A stretch of 51,836 nucleotides of DNA from Candidatus Omnitrophota bacterium (lineage in GTDB: Bacteria; Omnitrophota; Gorgyraeia; 1-14-0-20-64-10): positions 1-51,836 of the forward strand of contig JACOVG010000020.1 of NCBI GenBank assembly GCA_016177405.1, given 5' to 3'. This document shows positions 26,461-35,907 of the stretch, piece by piece. The position numbers were made by a program, and so were the translations under genes. The notes under the pieces were generated by a model. The model was not told the origin of the DNA and made no database searches. It saw only the letters and a list, made by a program, of their open reading frames with translations. Position 1 is the first letter of the stretch, and each line of letters opens with the position of its first letter.

Positions 26461-27639
26461 ATTCCGCTTCCCCGCGCTTACCGATACGACCTGGCCGCCA
26501 ACCTCTTAAGCGGCGTCTTCGAGGGGCTGACGGTCCCCTTTCTGGGGGTTCTGGCCCGCCAAATGGGCGCTCCGATTTGGCAGGTCGGCCTGTTGGCCTC
26601 CATTCCGTTTTACGGGCACCTCCTTTCCCTCTTCTGGGCTTCCCGTCAGGTTCATTTCACCTCGCCCCTGGCTTACGTGAGCTTCGCCACGGCCGTGACC
26701 CGTGTCCTTTTTCTGGGGATGGCCTGGGTTCAGGGGCCCACCGCTTTTGTCACCTGCGCTTGCCTGGCGCAATTCCTGGGCTCGGTCCATGGGCCCGCCT
26801 ACACCGAGGTGATCCGCCGGATCTACCCCGAGGAGATCCGGGGCAAGGCAATGGGCTCGGTCCGGATGGCCTCCAGCGTGGCGATGATGCTCTCGGCCTG
26901 GATCGGGGGCAAGCTTCTCGACGTTGCCGGTTTCAAGCTGGTGCTGCCGGCGGCCGCGCTGTGCGGCGTGGCGGCGAGCTGGATCTTTTCCCAGACCCCT
27001 TACCCCGCCTTGGCGGATTCCGGCCGGCCGGGCGGCACCGGACGGATGAAAGGGATCTTGAGCCTGCCGGCCCTCCTGCGGCAGATGCCTGACCTGCGCC
27101 GGTTTGAAACGGGCTTTCTCCTGTTTGGTTTTGGCAACCTCATGATCACGCCGCTCATCCCGGTGCTTCTGGTGGACCGTTTGGGCGTGAGCAACTTCTT
27201 TGTGGGCAAGCTCGCCTTTGTGACGGCGCTCACCCGGTTGTTCACCCTTTATTTCTGGGGGAACCGGATAGACCGGCGGGGGGCGCATCAGGCGGCGGTG
27301 GAGGCAACCCTTTTGATCGCCCTGGTGCCGATCTGCTATGCCTTGGCCGTTTCACCGGGGCCTCTGGTGCTGGCGGCGGCCATCTCCGGCTGCGCCTTCG
27401 CGGGGCTCGAGCTCGCGGTTTTCAGCTCCATGATCGAGATGTCCCCTCCGGGCCGCGACCCTTCCACCACGATGGCGGTTCACCAAACCATGCTGGGGAT
27501 CCGCGGGGTGACCGCTCCCATGGTGGGGACGCTCCTGCTGGCTAGGGGCTTGGAGCTTCGCTGGATCTTCATCTTATCGGCCTGCCTCGCCGCCGCGGGA
27601 GCCTTCCTCGTCCGCCGCTCGCGCAAAACCGCTTTTTGA
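26461..27639 (+). CDS. Major facilitator superfamily transporter (start codon unclear)
   Basis: About 390 residues form 10-12 hydrophobic segments typical of MFS permeases, starting YRYDLAANLLSGVFEGLTVP and including QVGLLASIPFYGHLLSLFW, IYPEEIRGKAMGSVRM (the loop 2-3 region), NLMITPLIPVLLVDRLGVSN and a C-terminal LRWIFILSACLAAAGAFLV. The coding frame and homology clearly begin near 26461, but no ATG, GTG or TTG occurs there. The first ATG is 26563, which would cut off the first helix; upstream GTGs lie deep inside htpX. Candidate rare starts are ATT 26461 and CTG 26491. The substrate is unknown. Confidence 0.8.
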   Translation: MPLPRAYRYDLAANLLSGVFEGLTVPFLGVLARQMGAPIWQVGLLASIPFYGHLLSLFWASRQVHFTSPLAYVSFATAVTRVLFLGMAWVQGPTAFVTCACLAQFLGSVHGPAYTEVIRRIYPEEIRGKAMGSVRMASSVAMMLSAWIGGKLLDVAGFKLVLPAAALCGVAASWIFSQTPYPALADSGRPGGTGRMKGILSLPALLRQMPDLRRFETGFLLFGFGNLMITPLIPVLLVDRLGVSNFFVGKLAFVTALTRLFTLYFWGNRIDRRGAHQAAVEATLLIALVPICYALAVSPGPLVLAAAISGCAFAGLELAVFSSMIEMSPPGRDPSTTMAVHQTMLGIRGVTAPMVGTLLLARGLELRWIFILSACLAAAGAFLVRRSRKTAF

Positions 27640-27664
27640 CGCGGGTTTGCCGTCTGTGTTAAAC
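27636..27664 (+). promoter_or_regulatory. Putative trpB promoter
   Basis: TTGACG (27636-27641) and TTAAAC (27659-27664) are 17 bases apart. The ATG is 11 bases later with no ribosome site, so the transcript would have a leader of about five bases. This gives trpBA a promoter independent of the trpEGDCF block. Confidence 0.5.
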
Positions 27665-27675
27665 TGATAATCTTC

Positions 27676-28866
27676 ATGCCGAAAACGCCGCTTCCAGATG
27701 CCCAGGGCCGGTTTGGCCCCTACGGGGGCCAATTTGTCCCCGAAACCCTGATGTCGGCCTTAAAAGAGCTTGAGCTGGCCTACCGGAAGGCCCGGCGGGA
27801 CGCCGCGTTCAAGAAAGAGCTGTCCGGGTATTTGGCCCATTACGCCGGGCGGCCCACCCCCTTGTATTTCGCCAAGCGCTTGAGCCAGAAACTGGGCCGA
27901 GGTCTGCGGGTCTATTTAAAGAGGGAAGACCTCCTTCACACCGGGGCGCACAAGATCAACAACACCCTGGGCCAGGGGCTGCTCACCCGCCGGATGGGAA
28001 AGCCCCGCGTGATCGCCGAAACCGGCGCGGGCCAGCACGGGGTGGCCACGGCCACGGTGGCGGCCCTCTTGGGGCTCAAGTGCGAGATCTACATGGGGTC
28101 CACCGACATCGTCCGGCAGCGGCTCAATGTGTTCCGGATGGAGTTGTTGGGGGCGAGGGTGGTCCCGGTGGACAGCGGAACCCGGACCCTGAAGGACGCC
28201 TGCAACGAGGCCCTGCGGGATTGGGTGACCAACGTCCGGACGACCCATTACATCCTGGGCTCGGTGGTGGGGCCGCACCCTTTCCCGGCGATCGTGCGCG
28301 ACTTTCAATCGGTGATCGGCCGGGAGGCCCGGCGGCAGATTCTGCGGGAGACCGGGCGGCTGCCGGATTACGTCGTGGCCTGCGTGGGAGGCGGCTCCAA
28401 CGCGATGGGGATCTTTCACCCCTTCTTCCGGGACCGGAAGGTCCGGCTGATCGGGGTGGAGGCGGCCGGGCGCGGGCTTTCAAGCGGGGCCCACGCCGCC
28501 ACCCTGGTCGAGGGAACCGAGGGGGTCCTGCACGGCGCGAAGTCCCTGCTGCTTCAGGATTCGCATGGGCAGATCTCCGGCGCCCATTCGATCGCGGCGG
28601 GCCTCGATTACCCCGGGGTGGGCCCCGAACATTCCTACTACAAGAAAACCAAGCGGGCCCGGTACGCCGCGGTGACCGACCGCCAGGCCCTGGCCGGTTT
28701 CAAGCTTCTGGCCCAAACCGAGGGGATCCTGCCGGCGCTGGAGCCCTCTCACGCGCTGGGCTACCTGGTGAAGCTGGTTCCCGCCGTAAGGCGCGGGTCG
28801 GTCGTGGTGGTGAATCTCTCGGGCCGCGGCGACAAGGACGTCGAGGTGGTGGCGGGGGCCCTATGA
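27676..28866 (+). CDS. trpB: Tryptophan synthase beta chain
   Basis: TrpB condenses indole with serine using PLP. The 396 residues show [16 protein letters not shown] and [12 protein letters not shown]. The Schiff-base Lys lies in [15 protein letters not shown], followed by [17 protein letters not shown], the phosphate loop [29 protein letters not shown] and NLSGRGDKD. This is the standard TrpB1 type. It is separated from trpF by the transposon, htpX and the MFS gene. The stop overlaps the trpA ATG. Confidence 0.98.
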   Translation: MPKTPLPDAQGRFGPYGGQFVPETLMSALKELELAYRKARRDAAFKKELSGYLAHYAGRPTPLYFAKRLSQKLGRGLRVYLKREDLLHTGAHKINNTLGQGLLTRRMGKPRVIAETGAGQHGVATATVAALLGLKCEIYMGSTDIVRQRLNVFRMELLGARVVPVDSGTRTLKDACNEALRDWVTNVRTTHYILGSVVGPHPFPAIVRDFQSVIGREARRQILRETGRLPDYVVACVGGGSNAMGIFHPFFRDRKVRLIGVEAAGRGLSSGAHAATLVEGTEGVLHGAKSLLLQDSHGQISGAHSIAAGLDYPGVGPEHSYYKKTKRARYAAVTDRQALAGFKLLAQTEGILPALEPSHALGYLVKLVPAVRRGSVVVVNLSGRGDKDVEVVAGAL

Positions 28867-29651
28867 ACCGGATCGAAGCGGCCTTTGGAAGATTGCGCGG
28901 GGAGAGAAGGAAAGCCCTCATCGCGTATCTGACCGTCGGCTTCCCCTCGATGAGGCTGTTGGAACCGCTGGCGGCCTGCCTGCAGGAGGGCGGGGTGGAC
29001 CTCCTGGAGCTGGGGATCCCTTTCTCGGATCCGCTGGCCGACGGCCCCACCATTCAGGCCGCCAGTCAGAAGGCCCTCTTGAACGGGGTGACCCCGGGCG
29101 GGGTGCTGAAATCGGTCGAGCGTCTGCGGGGGCGGGGAATCACCCTGCCGATTGCCCTCATGACCTACTTCAATCCGGTCCTTCGGTACGGGCCGGCGCG
29201 CTTCTGCCGCGACGCGGTTTCCGCCGGGGCCGACGGGGTGATCGTCCCGGACCTTCCCCCCGAGGAGGCCGCGGAGCTGATCCGCCCCGCCCGCCGGGAG
29301 AATCTCGACACGATCTTTCTGGCCGCCCCCACGAGCCCCCGGGAGAGAATCCGGGGGATCGTCCGGGCCAGCCGCGGCTTCCTCTATTATGTGAGCCTGA
29401 CCGGGGTGACCGGGGCCCGGGCCCGGCTGCCGGTCTCCCTGACCGATCACGTTCGTCTCATCAAACGGATGACAACCCTGCCGGTGTGCGTCGGTTTTGG
29501 AATCTCTCGGCCTGATCAGGTCCGGGCGGTGACCCGGGTGGCCGATGGGGTGATTGTCGGCTCGGCCCTGCTGGCCGCCGTCGGACGGTCGGGCAGGCCG
29601 GTGGCGGCGGCGTCCCGATTCATCCGGTCCCTTCGGAGGGCCTGCGGGTGA
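28863..29651 (+). CDS. trpA: Tryptophan synthase alpha chain
   Basis: TrpA releases indole from indole-3-glycerol phosphate and channels it to TrpB. The 262-residue TIM barrel contains [11 protein letters not shown], the catalytic Glu and Asp in [61 protein letters not shown] and [12 protein letters not shown]. The ATG overlaps trpB by four bases, and the end overlaps the next gene by four. Confidence 0.97.
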   Translation: MNRIEAAFGRLRGERRKALIAYLTVGFPSMRLLEPLAACLQEGGVDLLELGIPFSDPLADGPTIQAASQKALLNGVTPGGVLKSVERLRGRGITLPIALMTYFNPVLRYGPARFCRDAVSAGADGVIVPDLPPEEAAELIRPARRENLDTIFLAAPTSPRERIRGIVRASRGFLYYVSLTGVTGARARLPVSLTDHVRLIKRMTTLPVCVGFGISRPDQVRAVTRVADGVIVGSALLAAVGRSGRPVAAASRFIRSLRRACG

Positions 29652-30727
29652 AGCCGAACCTGTGGGCGATCATCATGGCCGGGGGAAGCGGCGAAAGACT
29701 CTGGCCCCTCTCGCGCCGGCGGCATCCCAAGCAGACCCTGCGCCTGGGGTACAAGCGCTCCTTGCTTCAGTTGGCGGCCGACCGCTTGAAAGGGCTGGTG
29801 CCGGTTTCCCGGACCGTCGTGGTGACCACCCGGAATCAGGCCCAGCTGGTGCGCCGGCAGATTCCAGGCGTGGCGGGCCGCCGCTTTCTGGTGGAGCCGG
29901 CCTCTCGAAACACCGCCGCGGCGGTGGGCCTGGGGACGGTGGCGGTCTTGAAGGAGGACCCCGAGGCGGTGATCCTGGTTCTGCCGGCCGATCATGTGAT
30001 CAGGCCCACCGCGGAGTTCCACCGGACGGTGAGAAAGGCGGCGCGGCTGGCGGTGGACCGGGACGGTTTGGTCTGCCTGGGGGTCCAGCCCACCTATCCG
30101 GCCACCGGTTTCGGCTACATCGAGCCGATGGGCGGCCTGATCTTGCCGGGCGGCTTCCGGGTCAAGCGCTTCATTGAAAAGCCGCAGCTTCCGCAGGCCC
30201 AACAGCTCATCAAGGAGCCGGGGATCGTCTGGAACGCCGGCATCTTCTGCTGGCGGGGCCAGGTGATCCTGGCTGCCATCCGCCAGTGGCTGCCCGGGCT
30301 CTACCAGGGCCTGGAGGCGATCCAGCGGGTGTGGGGGACGCCGGAGGGAAAGCGGCGCTTGAGCCGGCTTTACCGCCGCCTGCCTACCATCTCCATCGAT
30401 GTGGGGGTGCTGGAGCGATCCCGGCATGTCTGGATGGTTCCCACCGGATTCGCCTGGGACGATGTCGGCTCCTGGAACTCGCTGGCCTTCCTGCACTCGG
30501 CCGATTCGCAAGGGAACATCGTGCTGGGCTCCCACGTGGGAGAGGAAACGGCGGGCTCCATCCTGGTGGCCCGCGAGGGTCACCTCATCGCGACCATCGG
30601 CGTCAAGGACCTCATCGTCGTTTCCTCCGATGACGCGACACTGGTCTGCCACAAGGCGCAGGCCCAAGCGGTGCGGAAGATCGTCGCCAGGCTTGCCGCC
30701 AACCGCCCGCTAAGGAAATTCCTTTGA
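29648..30727 (+). CDS. manC: Mannose-1-phosphate guanylyltransferase
   Basis: This enzyme makes GDP-mannose from mannose-1-phosphate and GTP for surface glycans. The 359-residue single-domain form shows the nucleotidyltransferase motif MAGGSGERLWPLSRRRHPKQ, VEPASRNTAAAVGLG, LPADHVI, ATGFGYIEP, FIEKP, WNAGIFCW, ISIDVGVLERS and DDVGSWNSLA. The C-terminal cupin isomerase domain of bifunctional ManC/AlgA is missing, so the symbol is by function. It starts with GTG inside trpA. The nearby phosphohexomutase could supply the substrate. Confidence 0.92.
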   Translation: MKPNLWAIIMAGGSGERLWPLSRRRHPKQTLRLGYKRSLLQLAADRLKGLVPVSRTVVVTTRNQAQLVRRQIPGVAGRRFLVEPASRNTAAAVGLGTVAVLKEDPEAVILVLPADHVIRPTAEFHRTVRKAARLAVDRDGLVCLGVQPTYPATGFGYIEPMGGLILPGGFRVKRFIEKPQLPQAQQLIKEPGIVWNAGIFCWRGQVILAAIRQWLPGLYQGLEAIQRVWGTPEGKRRLSRLYRRLPTISIDVGVLERSRHVWMVPTGFAWDDVGSWNSLAFLHSADSQGNIVLGSHVGEETAGSILVAREGHLIATIGVKDLIVVSSDDATLVCHKAQAQAVRKIVARLAANRPLRKFL

Positions 30728-32028
30728 GGCCCATTCTCCGCGTCCGCCGGCAGGCCTACCACCGCACCGTGCTGGCCAACGGCCTGCGGATCATCTCGGC
30801 CCCCCGCCCGGAGGCGGAGTCGGCGGCCATCGGCCTGTGGATCGCCGCCGGCGGCCGCTATGAGAACCGCCGGATCAACGGGATCTCCCATTTCCTGGAG
30901 CACCTCCTCTTCAAGGGAAGCAGGCGCTACTCCTCCCGGACCATCAAGACCGCCATCGAGGGGCGGGGCGGGACGCTGAACGCCTTCACCGATGAGGAAT
31001 TCACCTGCCTGTGGGCCAAGGTTCAGCCCAAGGAGCTTACACCGGCGGTGGAGGTCCTCTCGGACATGGTCCTTCATCCCCGGCTCTCCCCCAAGGAGAT
31101 CCGGAAGGAGGCGTCGGTCATCGTGGAGGAGATCCGGATGTACAAGGATCTTCCCATGCAGTCGGTCCACGACCTCTTGAACAGCCTGCTCTGGCCCAGG
31201 CACCCCCTGGGCTTCAATCTGACCGGCACCGAGCGGACGGTTTTGAAGCTGCGCCGGGCGGATCTGGCCGGCTACCAGCGCCGGTTTTACTGCCCGCGCA
31301 ACATCGTGGTGGCCGCCTGCGGCCGGCTGAACCACCGCCAGCTTGTGGAGACGGCCGCCCGGCTGTTCGGGCGGGTCCCGCCCGGCCGCCCGCAGGGTTA
31401 CGCCAAGGTGCGGGAGGTTCAGCGCAAGGCCCGCTTCCAAATCGAATCCAAGGAGACGGAGCAAACCCACCTATGTTTGGGATTCCGCGCCTTCCCCAGA
31501 AACCACCCGCAGGTTCAGGCGCTCAACCTCCTCAACGTGGTCTTGGGCGGCAACATGTCGAGCCGGCTCTTTGAAAGGGTGAGAGAGCGCCGGGGTTTGG
31601 CCTACGAGATCGGCTCCCAGGTGAGGCGCTTCAGGGACACGGGGCTTTTCTCGATCTCGGCGGGCGTGGAGCACAAGCACCTCGTCCGGTGCCTGGATCT
31701 GATCCTGGAGGAATTGGCCGCGATCCGCCGCAAGAAGGTCACCCCCCAGGAATTCGAGCGGGCCCGGGAGTTCTTCGTGGGCCAGGTCCTTTTTTCCCTG
31801 GAGGATACCGTGGACCACATGTGCTGGGTCGGGGAGTGCGAGATGCTTTTAGGCCGCGTGGAGCCGGCGGAGCGCATCCTGCGCCAGGCCGCCCTCGTGA
31901 CGATCGGCGACCTTCAAGAGGCGGCCCGGAAGGTCCTGCGGCCTGACCGTTTGAGCCTCGCGGTGGTCGGACCGGTCAAGCCACCGGCGGCGGACCGCCT
32001 GAAGCGGCTCCTGGAGGCGCGGCGGTGA
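30724..32028 (+). CDS. M16-family zinc peptidase (processing peptidase-like)
   Basis: The 434 residues contain the inverted zinc motif H56-F-L-E59-H60 in INGISHFLEHLLFKG and the third-ligand region EASVIVEEIRMYKD. An inactive-like C-terminal half follows with LGGNMSSRLFERVRERRGLAYEI. This is the PqqF/mitochondrial processing peptidase type found in many bacteria. The start is TTG at 30724, overlapping the stop of the previous gene (TTGA). Its substrate is unknown. Members of this family often sit near lepA/lepB-type housekeeping genes. Confidence 0.93.
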   Translation: MRPILRVRRQAYHRTVLANGLRIISAPRPEAESAAIGLWIAAGGRYENRRINGISHFLEHLLFKGSRRYSSRTIKTAIEGRGGTLNAFTDEEFTCLWAKVQPKELTPAVEVLSDMVLHPRLSPKEIRKEASVIVEEIRMYKDLPMQSVHDLLNSLLWPRHPLGFNLTGTERTVLKLRRADLAGYQRRFYCPRNIVVAACGRLNHRQLVETAARLFGRVPPGRPQGYAKVREVQRKARFQIESKETEQTHLCLGFRAFPRNHPQVQALNLLNVVLGGNMSSRLFERVRERRGLAYEIGSQVRRFRDTGLFSISAGVEHKHLVRCLDLILEELAAIRRKKVTPQEFERAREFFVGQVLFSLEDTVDHMCWVGECEMLLGRVEPAERILRQAALVTIGDLQEAARKVLRPDRLSLAVVGPVKPPAADRLKRLLEARR

Positions 32029-32663
32029 AGACCCTGGTGGCTCCTTCCATGCTGTCGGCGGACTTCGGGAAGCTGGCCGAGGAGACCCGGAGGGTTGAGC
32101 TGGCCGGGGCCGACTGGATTCATCTGGATGTCATGGACGGCCACTTCGTTCCGAATCTCACCGTGGGCCCTGGCGTGGTGAAGGCCCTTCGGCCCGTGAC
32201 CCGCCTGCCGCTGGATGTGCACCTCATGATCGAGAACCCCGAGCGGTACCTCGAGGTTTTTGTGGAGGCGGGCGCCGACCGGATCACCGTGCACGCCGAG
32301 GCCTGCGCCGATCTGGCGCGGACGGTCAAGAAGGTTCGGTCGGCCGGCGCCCAGGTGGGGGTGGCCTTGCGCCCGCGGACCGACTGGAAGGTTCTCTCCG
32401 GCTGTCTGGAGGCCATCGACCTGGCGCTCCTGATGACGGTGAACCCCGGCTTCGGGGGCCAGGCCTTCATGCCGGAGGTCCTTCCCAAGATCGAAGCCCT
32501 GCGCGAGGTGTTTGACCGCCACATTCAGGTGGACGGCGGCATCAACGACAAGACGGCGGCCCAGACGAGATCGGCCGGAGCCGACGTGATGGTGGCGGGT
32601 ACCTACCTCTTCCGGGCCGCCGATGTCCGGCAGGCGATCGCCTCGTTGAGAGGCGAGCCATGA
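32025..32663 (+). CDS. rpe: Ribulose-phosphate 3-epimerase
   Basis: Rpe interconverts ribulose-5-phosphate and xylulose-5-phosphate in the pentose phosphate pathway. The 212-residue TIM barrel has APSMLSADFGKLAEE and WIHLDVMDGHFVPNLTVGP (catalytic Asp and metal His), LDVHLMIENPERY, LLMTVNPGFGGQAFMPEVL and IQVDGGINDKTA. The start is a GTG overlapping the M16 gene by four bases, and the end overlaps the next gene by four. Confidence 0.97.
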   Translation: MKTLVAPSMLSADFGKLAEETRRVELAGADWIHLDVMDGHFVPNLTVGPGVVKALRPVTRLPLDVHLMIENPERYLEVFVEAGADRITVHAEACADLARTVKKVRSAGAQVGVALRPRTDWKVLSGCLEAIDLALLMTVNPGFGGQAFMPEVLPKIEALREVFDRHIQVDGGINDKTAAQTRSAGADVMVAGTYLFRAADVRQAIASLRGEP

Positions 32664-34102
32664 ACGAGACATCGCCCATTCGATTCGGGACGGACGGCTG
32701 GCGGGCGCTGGTGGCCGAGGAGTTCACCTTCCCCAACGTCCGGATCGTCGCCCAGGCGATCGCCCTGTACCTGAAGAGGCACCCGGTCCCCGGCCGCGGG
32801 CCCACGGTCCTCGTTGGCTTTGACACCCGGCCCCTGGGTGACCGCTTTGCCGAGGCCGTGGCCGAGGTCCTGGCCGGAAACGGCCTCAAGGTCCTGCTGA
32901 CCCGCGGGCCCGCGCCCACCCCGGCGGTGAGCTTTGCCATCCGCCATCTCAAGACGATGGGGGGTGTGGTGGTGACGGCCAGCCACAATCCTTTCACCTA
33001 CAACGGCATCAAGTTCAAGCCTTACTACGCCGGCCCTGCCGAGCCGAAGATGACCCAATGGCTCGAGAGAAACCTCTCGGGCCCGGTTCGCCGGGTGGAG
33101 CTTTCGGAGGCGATCCGCGGGGGTTCCATCCGCCTGATCGATCTTAGCCCGTTGTACCTTTCGTTCTTGCGCCGGTACATCTTGTGGCCCATTCTCCGGC
33201 AGGCCAGCTTCCGGGTTGCCTACGATTCGATGGAGGGAGCCGGCCAGGACCTCCTGCAGCGGGCGGTCCAAGGAAGCCGCCTGACCATCCTTCCCAGGAA
33301 GAAGGGCCCCTCGCCCGTCCCCAGCCGCCACAGGCCCGAGCCGGTGGGCGAGCATCTCGCGGAGCTCTCGCGGCTGGTCCGAAGCGAGCGCTGCCACATC
33401 GGGTTGGCCACCGATGGAGACGCGGACCGGGCCGGGGTGGTGGGCCCGGACGGACGGTTCATCTCCTCGCAGGAGACGATGGCGCTTCTGACTTGGCACC
33501 TTCTGGCCGACCGCGGCTTAAAAGGGATGGTGGTGACGACCGTCGCCGGCACCAACGTCATGGACGTGATCGCCGGGCATTACCGCGCCCCCTTCCGCCG
33601 CACGCCGGTGGGCTTCAAGCACATCGCCCATCTCATCCTGACGGAGGATGTCCTTTTCGGCGGGGAAGAGTCGGGCGGCTTCGGCTTCAAGGGCTGCGTC
33701 CCCGAGCGGGACGGCATCCTGGCGGGCCTGTTGATCCTCGAGATGATGGCGATGCGCCGCCAGGGGCTTAACGAGATCCTCCGGGATTTGAGGAGGAGGT
33801 TCGGGCGCTGGATCTACCGGCGGGCCGATCTGACCCTTTCCAGGCCGGTGGAGCGGACGCGCCTCTTGGAATGGGCCAAGACCCTCCGGGTGAAATCCAA
33901 GTTCGCCGGCAGGCTGAACCTCGCCGAGATCGACACCACCGACGGGGTGAAGCTTTTCCTCGCGGATCGAAGCTGGCTTTTGATGCGCCCCTCCGGCACG
34001 GAGCCCCTGCTTCGGATCTACGGCGAGGCCAAGTCAGAAGCCGTCCTGAAAGCCCTCCTTGCCTTTGGCCAGCAAATTGGAAAAAAGCTTGCCGCGTCTT
34101 GA
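32660..34102 (+). CDS. Phosphoglucomutase/phosphomannomutase family protein
   Basis: This alpha-D-phosphohexomutase has 480 residues and four domains. The phosphoserine loop is VVVTASHNPFTYNGIKFKPY (Ser near residue 106), the metal loop LATDGDADRAGVV (near 252), the sugar-binding loop FGGEESGGFGF, and the phosphate-binding loop RPSGTEPLLRIYGE. Substrate (glucose versus mannose phosphate) cannot be decided. The manC two genes upstream suggests a mannose route. The TGA stop overlaps the lepA ATG by one base. Confidence 0.94.
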   Translation: MNETSPIRFGTDGWRALVAEEFTFPNVRIVAQAIALYLKRHPVPGRGPTVLVGFDTRPLGDRFAEAVAEVLAGNGLKVLLTRGPAPTPAVSFAIRHLKTMGGVVVTASHNPFTYNGIKFKPYYAGPAEPKMTQWLERNLSGPVRRVELSEAIRGGSIRLIDLSPLYLSFLRRYILWPILRQASFRVAYDSMEGAGQDLLQRAVQGSRLTILPRKKGPSPVPSRHRPEPVGEHLAELSRLVRSERCHIGLATDGDADRAGVVGPDGRFISSQETMALLTWHLLADRGLKGMVVTTVAGTNVMDVIAGHYRAPFRRTPVGFKHIAHLILTEDVLFGGEESGGFGFKGCVPERDGILAGLLILEMMAMRRQGLNEILRDLRRRFGRWIYRRADLTLSRPVERTRLLEWAKTLRVKSKFAGRLNLAEIDTTDGVKLFLADRSWLLMRPSGTEPLLRIYGEAKSEAVLKALLAFGQQIGKKLAAS

Positions 34103-35895
34103 TGGAGACCTCGCGGATCCGGAATTTCTGCATCATCGCCCACATCGATCACGGCAAGTCCACGCTGGCCGACCGTCTGCTCCTGGCCACCGGCGCCATC
34201 ACCACCCGTGAATTCAGGGAACAGCTTTTAGACGACATGGACCTGGAGCGCGAGCGGGGCATCACCATCAAGGCCTCGGCCGTCCGGATGGAGTACGCCC
34301 ACGGGGACAAAAAACATCTGCTCAACCTCATCGATACCCCCGGCCACGTGGATTTCTCCTACGAGGTGGCCAAGTCCCTCCGGGCCTGCGAGGGGGCTGT
34401 TTTGGTGGTGGACGCCTCGCAGGGGGTGGAGGCCCAGACGGTGGCCAACCTCTTTCAGGCGCGCGAGCAGGGCCTGGCCATCATCCCGGTCATCAACAAG
34501 ATTGATCTGGGGCAGTCCGACCCGGACCGGGTCCGCAGGGAGCTGAAGGAAACCCTCGGGGTGGAGGAGGAACCGACCCTGGTCAGCGCCAAGGAGGGCA
34601 CCGGCGTGGAGGAGCTCATGGAGCGGATCGTCCGGGAGATCCCGCCGCCCGCCGGAACCGCCGAGGCGCCCCTGCAGGCCCTGGTCTTCGATTCCGCCTT
34701 CGACGTCTACAAGGGGGTGGTGATCTACGTGCGTCTCATGAACGGCCGGGTGAAATCGGGCGACACCATCTACCTCATGGGGGCCAAGCAGACCCACGAG
34801 GTTCAGGAGGCGGGCGTCTTCATGCCCAAATCAAAAGCGGTGGAAAGCCTGTCGGCCGGCGAGGTGGGGTACTTGACCTGCAACATCAAAGACCCCTCGC
34901 AGATTCATGCCGGCGAGACGATCACCCTGGTTCGGGAGCCCGCGGCCTCGGCCCTGCCCGGCTACCGGAAGGTGAGGGCCCTGGTCTTCTGCGGGATCTA
35001 CCCGGTCAACCCGGCCGACTACGACCAGCTCCGGGACGCCATGGGAAAGATGCGGCTCTCCGACGCCTCCTTCACCTTTGAGCCGGAGAACTCCGGCTCC
35101 TTCGGAATGGGCTACCGCTGCGGCTTTTTGGGGCTTCTGCACATGGAGATCATCCAGGAGCGCCTGGAGCGGGAGTTCAATCTTTCCCTCATCGCCACGA
35201 CCCCCAGCGTGGTTTACCGGGTCACCTTGAACGGGGGCGAGACGATGGAGATCGAGAACCCCACGACACTGCCCGAGGCCGGGCGCATCCAGAAGATCGA
35301 AGAACCCTTCATCCGGGCCTTTCTGATCACGCCCAGCAGCGCCCTGGGGGCGGTGATGCAGCTGGCCCTGGGCAAGCGCGGCGTTTACAAGTCCACCGAA
35401 TACCTGGGCACCGAGCGGGCCATGCTGACGTACGAGTTCCCCCTCTCCGAGGTGCTGGTGGACTTTCACGACCGGCTCAAGTCGGCCACCCGCGGCTACG
35501 GCTCGATGGATTATGAGTTCATCGGCTACCGCCCCTCGGAGCTCGTGAAGCTGGAGGTTTGGTTGAACGCCGTCCCCTGCGATCCCCTGGCCGTGATCGT
35601 CCCCAAGGAGAAGGCCTACCCCAAGGGGAAGGATCTGGTGGCCAAGCTCAAGGAGGTGATCCCGAGACAGCTCTTTGAGGTGGCGATTCAGGCGGCGATC
35701 GGCGCTCGCGTGATCGCCCGGGAAACGGTCCGCCCGGTGGGCAAGCACGTCACCGGCAAATGCTACGGCGGCGACATCACCCGCAAGCGCAAGCTCTGGG
35801 AGAAGCAGAAGGAAGGCAAGAAGCGCCTCAAGACCTTCGGCAAGGTCCAGCTTCCCCAGGAGGCCTTCATGGCAATTCTGAAAATACAGTCGTGA
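34102..35895 (+). CDS. lepA: Elongation factor 4 (LepA)
   Basis: This is a translational GTPase that back-translocates or helps initiation on ribosomes. The start is ATG at 34102, directly followed by the family N-terminus RIRNFCIIAHIDHGKSTLADR (G1), giving 597 residues, the usual size. It continues with ERERGITIKA (G2), LIDTPGHVDFSYEV (G3), PVINKIDLG (G4) and VSAKEGTGVEEL (G5). The LepA-specific C-terminal domain includes YGGDITRKRKLWEKQKEGKK. The frame extends upstream within the previous gene, but without homology. Confidence 0.98.
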   Translation: METSRIRNFCIIAHIDHGKSTLADRLLLATGAITTREFREQLLDDMDLERERGITIKASAVRMEYAHGDKKHLLNLIDTPGHVDFSYEVAKSLRACEGAVLVVDASQGVEAQTVANLFQAREQGLAIIPVINKIDLGQSDPDRVRRELKETLGVEEEPTLVSAKEGTGVEELMERIVREIPPPAGTAEAPLQALVFDSAFDVYKGVVIYVRLMNGRVKSGDTIYLMGAKQTHEVQEAGVFMPKSKAVESLSAGEVGYLTCNIKDPSQIHAGETITLVREPAASALPGYRKVRALVFCGIYPVNPADYDQLRDAMGKMRLSDASFTFEPENSGSFGMGYRCGFLGLLHMEIIQERLEREFNLSLIATTPSVVYRVTLNGGETMEIENPTTLPEAGRIQKIEEPFIRAFLITPSSALGAVMQLALGKRGVYKSTEYLGTERAMLTYEFPLSEVLVDFHDRLKSATRGYGSMDYEFIGYRPSELVKLEVWLNAVPCDPLAVIVPKEKAYPKGKDLVAKLKEVIPRQLFEVAIQAAIGARVIARETVRPVGKHVTGKCYGGDITRKRKLWEKQKEGKKRLKTFGKVQLPQEAFMAILKIQS

Positions 35896-35907
35896 GAGAA
35901 TGGGAGA

